DNA from: Streptomyces sp. STR69
GTDB taxonomy: Bacteria; Actinomycetota; Actinomycetes; Streptomycetales; Streptomycetaceae
Reading direction: 5' to 3'
Assembly: GCF_024519455.1 (NCBI RefSeq)
Contig: NZ_JALJRY010000013.1
Coordinates: 186,001-250,000 of the forward strand
DNA length: 64,000 nucleotides
Shown one piece after another: positions 45,922-53,533 of this stretch. A program made the translations under genes and the position numbers. The notes under the pieces were generated by a model. It was given only the letters and a program-made list of their open reading frames with translations, was not told the DNA's origin and ran no database searches. Position 1 is the first letter of the stretch, and each line of letters begins with the position of its first letter.

Positions 45922-48354
45922 ATGGGGATCCGAAGCCTGACCCGCACCGAAGCCGAGCACCGGGCCGCGCTGATCGCGGTCGAGCGGTACGACGTGGACG
46001 TCGATCTGACCGCGCTGCCCGACGGGCCGGAGGTGCGCTCCGTCTCCACCGTGGCGTTCACGTGTCGCGAGCCGGGCGCGGCGACCTTCGTGGACTGCGC
46101 GGCGCGGGTGCTGAGCGCGACGCTGAACGGGGTCGAGGTCGGCCCCGGCGAGGACGGGCGGATCCAGCTCCCGGGTCTCGCCGCGCACAACGTGCTGCGC
46201 GTGGAGAGCGTGCAGGCCGACACCACCACCGGCGAGGGCGTGCACCGGGCGACGGACCCCGGCGACGGCGAGGTGTACGTGTGGATGAGCTTCGAACCGG
46301 ACGAGGCCCGTTTCGTGTGGGCCTGCTTCGACCAGCCCGACCTCAAGGCCCCGCACGCCTTCACCGTGACGGCCCCGGCAGCGTGGACCGTCACCAGCAA
46401 CTCCGGTGACGCGGACGTCGAGGAGCTGGGCGCGGCCCGCCGGTGGACCTTCCCGGACACCCCGCCCCTGTCGACGTACAACACGGTCATCAACGCGGGC
46501 CCCTTCCACGAGGTCCGCCGCGAGGTGGACGGCCACAACCTGGGCCTGTACGCCCGCCGTTCGCTCGCGGAGGTCCTCGACCGTGACGCCGAGGAGATCT
46601 TCACCCTCACCCGCCAGGGCCTCGCCTTCTACGCCGAGGCCTTCGCGATGCCGTTCCCGCAGCGCCGGTACGACCAGGTCTTCATGCCCGAGTTCGGCGG
46701 GGCGATGGAGAACTACGGCTGTGTGACGTGGTCGGACGCGTTCCTGCGGCGGGCCACGCCGACTCCCGCCGAACACGGGCTGCTCGCACGGGTGTTGCTG
46801 CACGAGATGGCGCACATGTGGTTCGGCAACATCGTCACCATGCGCTGGTGGGACGACCTCTGGCTGAACGAGGCGTTCGCGGAGTTCGCCTGCCACTGGG
46901 CCGCCGAGCGCGCCACCCGGCACACCGACGCGTGGGCGAGCCATCTGATGATCGGCAAGATCAGCGCGTACCTGTCCGACCAGGGCCCCGCCTCGCACCC
47001 GATCCACCAGCCCATCCACGATGTCGCCCAGGCCGCGTCGATCTTCGACAACATCACGTATCCCAAGGGCGCGTCCGTCCTCCAGCAGCTCAAGACGTAC
47101 GTCGGCGAAGAGCACTTCAGGACAGGTATGGCCGCCTACTTCGCCCGCCACGCGTGGGGCAACACCACGCTCCAGGACCTGATCGACTCGCTGTCGGAGG
47201 CCAGTGGCCGCGACCTCGACACCTGGCGCACGGCCTGGCTGACGACGGCGGGCACCGACCGCTTCTCGCTGGAGCGCGACGGCGACACCCTCACGCTGGT
47301 GGCCGAGGGCAGCCCGCGTCCGCAGGTGCTGGCGGTGGGCGCGTACGGGGAGAACGGCGACGCGCTGGAACGCCGGGCGCTGGTGCGGGTAGAGGTGACG
47401 GAGACCCGGACTCCGGTGACCGGCCTCCCGCCCGCCGACGTGCTGCTGATCAACGACGACGACCTGACCTTCGCGACGACCCGCCCGGACCCCGCCACCA
47501 GGGACGCTCTCTTCCGTACGGCGGCGAGGTTGCCCACGGCGATCTCGCGGGGCGTGGCCGCGGCCACCGTGTGGGACATGCTGACGACCGGCGAGGCCAC
47601 GGCGGCGGAGGCCGGGCGGTGCCTCACCGCGTTGCTGGCGGCCGAGACGTCCGACGCGGTGATCGAGCCGTATCTGACCCTCGCCGCGAACATCGCGGAA
47701 CTGTGGGCGCCGTCCGCCGAGCGGACCGCATTGTCGGCCGCGGTAGCGGCGGCCTGTCTCCGGCTCGCCGACGACCCGGGCCGCCGTCAGGTCGCGCTGC
47801 GCGGGCTGGCCCGCACCGCGACGACCCGGGAGGATCTCGGCCGGCTCCGCGAACAGGCCGGCGACGACGTGGACCTGCACTGGCGCGCGCTGGTCCGCGA
47901 CGCGGAACTGGGCGGGGACGTGGCCGCGGAGTCCGAGCTCCTGCTCGCCCGTGACCCGGACCCCGACGCCTGGACCCGCGCCCTCACCGTCCGGGCCGCG
48001 CTGCCCGACGCGGCCACGAAGGCGGAGGTCTGGCAGCAACTGGCCGTGGACCGCGCCGTCCCCGTCAACTCGGTGGGTCTGGTGGCGGCGGCCTTCTGGC
48101 GCCCGGGCCAGGACGCGCTGCTGACCCCGTACGCCGAACGCTATCTGGAGGCGATCCCGAAGCTGCACCAGGGAGGAATGCTCCTGGCGATGAGCTACAC
48201 GCACCGCCTCTTCCCGTTGCACGCCATCGACCCGACGTACATCGAGCGGGCCCAGGAGGCGTCCCGGGAGGCGGTGCCGGTGGTCCGCACCACGCTCCTG
48301 GAGCGCTCGGACGAGGTGAGCCGCATGCTCCGCGCCCGGGGCAAGGTGACCTGA
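45922..48354 (+). CDS. pepN: Aminopeptidase N (M1 family metallopeptidase)
   Basis: An 810-residue M1 aminopeptidase of the actinobacterial PepN type. Exopeptidase motif GGAMENYG, zinc site HEMAHMWFGN (HExxH) with the third ligand Glu in LWLNEAFAEF, and the catalytic Tyr in NITYPKGASVL. Normal length for the family, with the helical ERAP-type C-terminal domain. It removes N-terminal residues from peptides in the cytoplasm. ATG 45922 is preceded by AGGGAGG. It is convergent, 5 nt apart, with the PucR-like gene. Confidence 0.95.
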   Translation: MGIRSLTRTEAEHRAALIAVERYDVDVDLTALPDGPEVRSVSTVAFTCREPGAATFVDCAARVLSATLNGVEVGPGEDGRIQLPGLAAHNVLRVESVQADTTTGEGVHRATDPGDGEVYVWMSFEPDEARFVWACFDQPDLKAPHAFTVTAPAAWTVTSNSGDADVEELGAARRWTFPDTPPLSTYNTVINAGPFHEVRREVDGHNLGLYARRSLAEVLDRDAEEIFTLTRQGLAFYAEAFAMPFPQRRYDQVFMPEFGGAMENYGCVTWSDAFLRRATPTPAEHGLLARVLLHEMAHMWFGNIVTMRWWDDLWLNEAFAEFACHWAAERATRHTDAWASHLMIGKISAYLSDQGPASHPIHQPIHDVAQAASIFDNITYPKGASVLQQLKTYVGEEHFRTGMAAYFARHAWGNTTLQDLIDSLSEASGRDLDTWRTAWLTTAGTDRFSLERDGDTLTLVAEGSPRPQVLAVGAYGENGDALERRALVRVEVTETRTPVTGLPPADVLLINDDDLTFATTRPDPATRDALFRTAARLPTAISRGVAAATVWDMLTTGEATAAEAGRCLTALLAAETSDAVIEPYLTLAANIAELWAPSAERTALSAAVAAACLRLADDPGRRQVALRGLARTATTREDLGRLREQAGDDVDLHWRALVRDAELGGDVAAESELLLARDPDPDAWTRALTVRAALPDAATKAEVWQQLAVDRAVPVNSVGLVAAAFWRPGQDALLTPYAERYLEAIPKLHQGGMLLAMSYTHRLFPLHAIDPTYIERAQEASREAVPVVRTTLLERSDEVSRMLRARGKVT

Positions 48355-48359
48355 CGGGC

Positions 48360-49550
48360 TCAGCGGCTCGTTCCACCACCCAACCGGTCGGCCAGGCAGG
48401 CGAGATAGAGGGCCATGGCCGTCCGGTACTCCCTCAGGGGACGTCCGGTGATCTGCTCAATCTTGTTCATCCGGTAGACGACGGTGTTCCGGTGGATGTG
48501 CAGGGCCTCGGCGGTACGGACAAGGTTGAACCCGCTCTCGCACCAGGCGGTGACCGTGTCGCGGAGGGCCTGCCAGTCCGGCTGCGCGCGCAGTTCGGTG
48601 GCGGTGAGGTCCAGCAGCCGGTTGCGGGCCGCCTGGCTCACCGCCGTCACCACCTGGTGGACACGCAGGTCCGTGATCAGGTGCACGGAGGCGGCCTCGG
48701 CGAACCGGGCACCGAGCCGCAGCGCGTCGCACGCGTCCTGGTAGGAGTCGTGCAGGCCGCCCACAGAGGTGGCCGGTTCGCCGAGGCCGGCGCGGGCGAC
48801 GAGTCCGTTCTGGGCGGCGATGAGATCGGTGACCCGCCGGCAGTCGCCGTCGAGGGAGGTCGTGGAGCAGCCGGCGGGGAGCCGGTGCAGGACGCCGATC
48901 CAGCCGGGTGCGGTGGAGGCGACGATGTCCTGGGGGTCGGCGAAGATCTCCCCCACGGTACGCAGCAGTTCGGAGCGGACCAGAGCCATGTCCCGCGGCT
49001 GGGTGCCGCCCTGGCGGCGGGGCGCCGGATGGGGCACGCTCACCTCGAAGGCGACGGCGACCCGCCGTAGGCGCAGGTCGAAGCCGAGTTCGGCGGCGCG
49101 GAACACGAGGAAGTCGCCCTCGACGACCTGGGGGTCGTAGGACGCGATGTCGGTGAGGAGTTTCTCGGCGGCCCGTTCGGCGAGCAGCCGGGAGCGCAGC
49201 ATCACGGACTCCCGGAGCAGGATCTCCGTCTGGCGTTTGACGAGGAGTCCGAAGCGGCGGACCTGGGCGGGTGTGCCGGTGATACCGACCGTCCCCACCG
49301 CCTGCCCGTTGGTGATCAGCGGGAGGGTCACACCGGGGCGTACGCCGCGCAGTTGCTGTGCCTGGGAGGCGCTGTGCGTGGCTGGTTCCTTCGTACGGAC
49401 GACCTCTACGGACGCCTCGTGGAAACTGCCGACGCGGCTGCTGTCGCCGCTGCCGATGACGATGCCCTCCGCGTCCGTGATCAGCACGTTGAAGCCGATG
49501 ACGGCGGAGGTGTCCCCGGCGATCTCCTGCGCGAGTGAGGGGCTCAGCAC
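48360..49550 (-). CDS. CdaR/PucR-family transcriptional regulator
   Basis: A 396-residue regulator. N-terminal sugar-diacid-recognition-type domain (LAQEIAGDTSAVIGFNVLIT, GIVIGSGDSSRVGSFHEAS, GVTLPLITNGQAVGTVGITG), a GGDEF-like middle (VARAGLGEPATSVGGLHDSY) and a C-terminal PucR helix-turn-helix (CESGFNLVRTAEALHIHRNT followed by VVYRMNKIEQITG). GTG 49550 was chosen for its GGGGAGG 7 nt upstream. CdaR proteins activate uptake and catabolic genes in response to carboxylic acids; this one is divergent from an amino-acid ABC/D-amino-acid dehydrogenase operon, its likely target. Confidence 0.92.
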   Translation of the reverse strand: MLSPSLAQEIAGDTSAVIGFNVLITDAEGIVIGSGDSSRVGSFHEASVEVVRTKEPATHSASQAQQLRGVRPGVTLPLITNGQAVGTVGITGTPAQVRRFGLLVKRQTEILLRESVMLRSRLLAERAAEKLLTDIASYDPQVVEGDFLVFRAAELGFDLRLRRVAVAFEVSVPHPAPRRQGGTQPRDMALVRSELLRTVGEIFADPQDIVASTAPGWIGVLHRLPAGCSTTSLDGDCRRVTDLIAAQNGLVARAGLGEPATSVGGLHDSYQDACDALRLGARFAEAASVHLITDLRVHQVVTAVSQAARNRLLDLTATELRAQPDWQALRDTVTAWCESGFNLVRTAEALHIHRNTVVYRMNKIEQITGRPLREYRTAMALYLACLADRLGGGTSR

Positions 49551-49621
49551 AGGCGTTCCTCCCCTGGCGGTACGTGCCGGACTGGACGCACCGTACAGCG
49601 GAGCGCGCGAATCCGGCCACA

Positions 49622-49635
49622 ACTTCGTACGAAGT
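49622..49635. promoter_or_regulatory. Perfect 14-bp palindrome ACTTCGTACGAAGT
   Basis: ACTTCGTACGAAGT is a perfect palindrome in the region between the divergent CdaR/PucR-like gene (start 49550) and the amino-acid ABC operon (start 49765). Its AT content and symmetry stand out in this GC-rich DNA, making it the best candidate operator for the adjacent regulator. Confidence 0.5.
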
Positions 49636-49722
49636 GGACGATGACGCGGGCTCGGCCGATGCCTAGCGTTTGGGCCCAATCACTTCCCGCCGAGGGCACA
49701 GCGCGGTGAACGGCGGGTCCCT

Positions 49723-49747
49723 TCAGTGCCGATCCCTCAGTGCCGAT
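49723..49747 (+). repeat. Direct repeat TCAGTGCCGAT x2 before the ABC operon
   Basis: TCAGTGCCGAT at 49723-49733 and 49737-49747, 14 bp apart, with a third partial copy (GTGCCGAT) over the start region at 49759-49766. It could be a regulatory repeat in the 5' leader or a small slippage duplication. Confidence 0.4.
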
Positions 49748-49764
49748 ACGGAAGGCCCGTGCCG

Positions 49765-50697
49765 ATGATCCGTGTGCGCTCGCTTGTCGTCGCGTTGTCC
49801 GCGACGCTGATGTTGTCCACCGTCGCCGCCTGTGGTTCCGGGGGCGACGACGCCCCGAAGAACGTCTCCGCGAAGACCGCCGCCCTGGGCACGCTCACGC
49901 CCGGCGTCCTCAAGGTCGCCGTCGAACCGTACGCGCCCTACACCACCGAGCAGGGCGGAAAGATCGTCGGGCTGGACGGCGACATCCTGACCTACATCGC
50001 CAAGAAACTGGGCCTGCAGATCAAGCCGCAGGTCACGGACTTCGCCGGCATGCTCGCCGGGGTCCAGTCCCGCCGCGTCGACATCACCGTCGGCGGTGTC
50101 GCCTGGTCCGCGGACCGGCAGAAACAGGGGCTGTTCACCGACCCGCCGTACTACTCGCCCCCGGCGATGGCCGTCCGCAGCGGCAAGACCTACAGGACGG
50201 TCGCCGACCTCAAGGGCCGCAGTCTCGGCACGGTCGACGGCTACGTCTGGGTCAAGTCGATCCAGGCCGTGCCCGGGGCGAAGCTGCACGCCTACCCGGA
50301 CGCCAACGGGGTGTTCGACGACCTCGGCGCCGGCCGGATCGACGTCGGCTTCCTGGACCCGCTGATCATCATCGCGGCGCAGAAGCAGCGGCCCGACCTG
50401 AAGATCGCCACGGAGTACCTGACCCCGCCGACCGCGGCCGAGGTGAAGGCGAAGCCCGCCTACCAGTACTTCCAGCCGTACCAGACGGGCTTCTACCTCC
50501 CCAAGAAGGCCACCAAGCTGGAGCGGGCGATCTCCGCGCAGATCGACGCCATGTACAAGAACGGCGAGTTGGCGAAGCTCGTCAAGAAGTACGGCGGCGA
50601 TCCCGAGCAGTTCCTCAAGCCCGCCGCCGACATGGCCGCCGCCCGACGCGGTGTGGACCGGCCGAGCGACTGGACCCCGCCGTCCATCGGGAAGTGA
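49765..50697 (+). CDS. Polar amino-acid ABC transporter substrate-binding lipoprotein (SBP family 3)
   Basis: A 310-residue family-3 binding protein. Signal MIRVRSLVVALSATLMLS ends in a lipobox (TVAAC). The body shows LKVAVEPYAPYTTEQGGKIV, GLDGDILTYIAKKLGL, DITVGGVAWSADRQKQ, and YYSPPAMAVR, typical of amino-acid receptors. ATG 49765 has GGAAGG about 9 nt upstream; GTG 49759 is in frame. First gene of a four-gene operon. The ligand is presumably the amino acid oxidised by the DadA-like enzyme encoded last. Confidence 0.92.
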   Translation: MIRVRSLVVALSATLMLSTVAACGSGGDDAPKNVSAKTAALGTLTPGVLKVAVEPYAPYTTEQGGKIVGLDGDILTYIAKKLGLQIKPQVTDFAGMLAGVQSRRVDITVGGVAWSADRQKQGLFTDPPYYSPPAMAVRSGKTYRTVADLKGRSLGTVDGYVWVKSIQAVPGAKLHAYPDANGVFDDLGAGRIDVGFLDPLIIIAAQKQRPDLKIATEYLTPPTAAEVKAKPAYQYFQPYQTGFYLPKKATKLERAISAQIDAMYKNGELAKLVKKYGGDPEQFLKPAADMAAARRGVDRPSDWTPPSIGK

Positions 50698-50706
50698 GGA
50701 ACCGAC

Positions 50707-51462
50707 ATGTCGAGTCTCTTCCAAGTCCCCTGGTCCGACTACCGGTCCGACCTGATCGACGCGCTCTGGCGCACGGTCTCGTACACGGTGGTCAGCTTCA
50801 CCGGCGCGGTCGTGCTGGGCCTGGTCGTGGCACTGCTCAGACTCAGCAAGGCCTGGCCCGCGCGTGCCGTCGCCGCCGTCTACACGGAGATCTTCAAGAA
50901 CGTCCCGCTGCTGGCCATCATCTTCCTGACCTACTTCGGTCTGGCTTCGGCGGGCATCCGGCTGGACGTGTTCACGGCCGGGTGCCTCAGCCTCGTCGTC
51001 TTCTACGCCGCCTATCTGTCCGAGATCTTCCGGTCCGCGATCAGCGGGGTGCACGACGGGCAGACCGAGGCCGGTGAGGCGCTGGGGCTGGGCCGGGTGG
51101 GCATCTTCGTCCACATCGTGCTGCCGCAGGCGGTCCGGCAGGCGCTGGCCGGTACCAACACCATGCTGGTCGACCTGTTGAAGTCCACCTCGCTCCTGGT
51201 CACCGTGTCCGCCGCCGAGCTGATGTCGGAGGGACGGCTCATCACGTCCGCAACCTTCCGGGCGCTGGAGGTGTACCTGGTCATCTCGGCCATCTACTTC
51301 GCCCTGTGCTATCCGCTCTCCCAGCTCCTTCTGCTGCTGGAGCGCAAGGTGCGCGCGGGCGTCCCGCTGTCCCCCTGGCGACGGCGCCGGGTGCGTGCGG
51401 CGCGGGCGCTGCTCGCCGCCGAGCTCGGCACGGGAGCCAACCTGAAGGAGTCGGCCGTATGA
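50707..51462 (+). CDS. Amino-acid ABC transporter permease (HisM/GlnP type)
   Basis: A 251-residue permease with the HisMQ pattern: LIDALWRTVSYTVVSFTGAV, EIFKNVPLLAIIFLTYFGL, the EAA loop GQTEAGEALGLGRVGIFVHI and VLPQAVRQALAGTNTM. About five hydrophobic segments and a basic C-terminal tail. It lies 9 nt after the binding-protein gene. With only one permease gene the channel is probably a homodimer. Confidence 0.92.
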   Translation: MSSLFQVPWSDYRSDLIDALWRTVSYTVVSFTGAVVLGLVVALLRLSKAWPARAVAAVYTEIFKNVPLLAIIFLTYFGLASAGIRLDVFTAGCLSLVVFYAAYLSEIFRSAISGVHDGQTEAGEALGLGRVGIFVHIVLPQAVRQALAGTNTMLVDLLKSTSLLVTVSAAELMSEGRLITSATFRALEVYLVISAIYFALCYPLSQLLLLLERKVRAGVPLSPWRRRRVRAARALLAAELGTGANLKESAV

Positions 51463-52253
51463 CCGAGCCCGTCACCACGGCGAAGTCCGCCCCAACTGCC
51501 CCTGCGGAAGCGATCGTTCGGATCGAGGGGCTGAGCAAGTCCTTCGACGGGCGGCTCGTGCTCGACGACGTGAGTCTGGAAGTCGACCGCGGCCGGATCG
51601 TCAGCGTCATCGGGCAGAGCGGCGGCGGCAAGACGACGTTGATGCGCTGCGTCAACCTGCTGGAACGCCCCGACCGGGGCACGGTCGAGGTCGCCGGGGA
51701 GGTGGTGCACCGCGACGGCCGCATCGTCTGCCGCGACCTGCCCGGGCTGCGCCGCACGGTCGGCATGGTCTTCCAGCGCTTCAACCTCTTCCCCCATCTC
51801 ACGGCCGTGGAGAACATCGTGGTCGCCCAACGCAAGGCCGGTGTACCGGAGTCGGAGGCCCTGGAACGGGCCGTCGCCCTGCTGCGCCGGGTCGGGGTGG
51901 CCCACCGCGGCCTCGCCCTGCCCGACCGGCTCTCCGGCGGCGAGCAGCAACGCGTCGCCATCGCCCGCGCGTTGGCGCTCCGGCCCGAGGTGCTGCTCTT
52001 CGACGAACCCACCTCCTCCCTGGACCCCGAGGCCACCCGCGAGGTGCTCAGCGTGATGCGAGAACTGGCCGCCGACGGCATGACGATGCTGCTGGTCACC
52101 CATGAACTCCCCTTCGCCCGCGAGGTGTCGGACCACGTCGTCTTCGTCGACGGTGGCCGGATCGTGGAGGAGGGCCGTCCCCAACAGGTCATCGACCACC
52201 CGGAACAGGCCCGGACCCGCGAGTTCCTCGCCTCCTACGGATCGACGTCATGA
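51459..52253 (+). CDS. Amino-acid ABC transporter ATPase (GlnQ/HisP type)
   Basis: A 264-residue ATPase: Walker A GQSGGGKTTLMRC (S-G-G-G in place of the common S-G-S-G), Q-loop MVFQRFNLFPHLT, signature LSGGEQQRVAIARAL, Walker B LLFDEPTSSLDPE and switch LLVTHELPFAREVSD. ATG 51459 overlaps the permease stop. It energises the import of a polar amino acid. Confidence 0.93.
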   Translation: MTEPVTTAKSAPTAPAEAIVRIEGLSKSFDGRLVLDDVSLEVDRGRIVSVIGQSGGGKTTLMRCVNLLERPDRGTVEVAGEVVHRDGRIVCRDLPGLRRTVGMVFQRFNLFPHLTAVENIVVAQRKAGVPESEALERAVALLRRVGVAHRGLALPDRLSGGEQQRVAIARALALRPEVLLFDEPTSSLDPEATREVLSVMRELAADGMTMLLVTHELPFAREVSDHVVFVDGGRIVEEGRPQQVIDHPEQARTREFLASYGSTS

Positions 52254-53533
52254 CCGGGAACGGCGCTCCCGTCGTCGTGGTCGGCGGCGGCGTCGTGGGC
52301 CTGTGCACGGCGTACTACCTGGCCGAGGCCGGCCTGGAGGTGGAGGTCGTCGAGCGGCGCGCGCTGGGTTCCGGTGCGTCCCGGGGCAACGCGGGCTGGG
52401 TCTGCCTCAGCCATTCGACGCCGGTCCCGGCCCCCGGCGTGGTGCGCTACGCGCTCCGCTCCCTGGGCCGCCCGGACTCGCCCCTGTATCTACGGCCGCT
52501 GCCCGATCCGGCGTTCGTACGGTGGCTGTGGCGGTTCTGGCGCAGCAGCACACCGGCCGCGTTCCGGCGCGGCTACACGGCGATCGCCGAGCTGAACCGC
52601 ACCACGTTCGACCTCTTCGACGGATTGGGCGCGGCCGGGGTCGAGACCAGTCTCACCCGGCCCGGCATGGTGCACGCGTTCCTCTCCCCCGCCGAGGCCC
52701 GCCATCACCTCGCCGTCCAGCGGCAGATGGCGCACGGCCGCTATCCGTTGCCCGACGACGTGGTCACGGGCGACGAGGCCCGTCTCCTCGACCCGGCGCT
52801 GTCCTCCCGGGTCCGCGCCGCCTATCTCGTGGAGGGCGAGGGCGTGGTCGATCCGGAGGCCTTCGCCCGTGCGCTGGGCGAGGCCCTGGCGGCGTCCGGG
52901 GTGAAGATCCACGAGAACACGGACGCCACCGGGTTCCGTACCGAGGGCAACCGCGTCACCGCGCTGCGCACCGCGACCGGCGAGATCCCCTGCTCGGCCG
53001 CCGTCATCGCGGCCGGAATGCGCTCCTCGGATCTGCTCGGCTCGCTCGGCCATCCGCTGCCGCTCCAGGCGGGGAAGGGCTACAGCTTCTCCGTCGACCT
53101 GGACCCGGCACCCCGGCACACGCTGTACTTCGGCGAGCGCAGGGCCGTCGCCTCGCCGATCGGCCCCACCACGCGTATCGGCGGCACGATGGAGTTGAGC
53201 GGCAACAACAACCGTCTCGACTGGCGCCGCATCGTCGCCGTCGCGCTCGCGAGCCGGCACTATCTGGGCGGCTGGTTCGACGACCCCGACGACCTGGTGA
53301 GCCTCATCCGCGATCCCTGGGTGGGCGGTCGCCCCTTCCTCCCCGACGGGCTTCCGGTCATCGACCGCGTCCCCGGGCACGACAACGCGTTCGCGGCGAC
53401 CGGACACGGCATGCTCGGCGTCACCCTGGGGCCCGTCACCGGACACCGTCTCGCCGACTACGTGCGCACCGGTCGACGCCCGGACGTGCTCACGCCGTTC
53501 CGCTTCGGCCGGGGGCCTTGGGCCAAGGCCTAG
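52250..53533 (+). CDS. DadA-like FAD-dependent D-amino-acid dehydrogenase
   Basis: A 427-residue FAD oxidoreductase of the DAO/DadA family: VVVVGGGVVGLCTAYYLAEA at the N-terminus, GSGASRGNAGWVCLSHSTPV, AGKGYSFSVDLDPAPRHTLY, and the C-terminal GLPVIDRVPGHDNAF with GHGMLGVTLGPVTG, the same layout as D-amino-acid dehydrogenase. It deaminates a D-amino acid to a 2-oxo acid, passing electrons to a membrane acceptor. The ATG overlaps the stop of the ABC ATPase, so import and oxidation are coupled in expression. Its TAG overlaps the TAG of the convergent MMPL gene. Confidence 0.9.
   Translation: MTGNGAPVVVVGGGVVGLCTAYYLAEAGLEVEVVERRALGSGASRGNAGWVCLSHSTPVPAPGVVRYALRSLGRPDSPLYLRPLPDPAFVRWLWRFWRSSTPAAFRRGYTAIAELNRTTFDLFDGLGAAGVETSLTRPGMVHAFLSPAEARHHLAVQRQMAHGRYPLPDDVVTGDEARLLDPALSSRVRAAYLVEGEGVVDPEAFARALGEALAASGVKIHENTDATGFRTEGNRVTALRTATGEIPCSAAVIAAGMRSSDLLGSLGHPLPLQAGKGYSFSVDLDPAPRHTLYFGERRAVASPIGPTTRIGGTMELSGNNNRLDWRRIVAVALASRHYLGGWFDDPDDLVSLIRDPWVGGRPFLPDGLPVIDRVPGHDNAFAATGHGMLGVTLGPVTGHRLADYVRTGRRPDVLTPFRFGRGPWAKA

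Noticed and set aside
45892..48222. 776-codon minus-strand frame over the aminopeptidase
   Set aside because: Antisense shadow of the M1 aminopeptidase; Arg/Gly/Val/Gln-rich with no recognisable motif.
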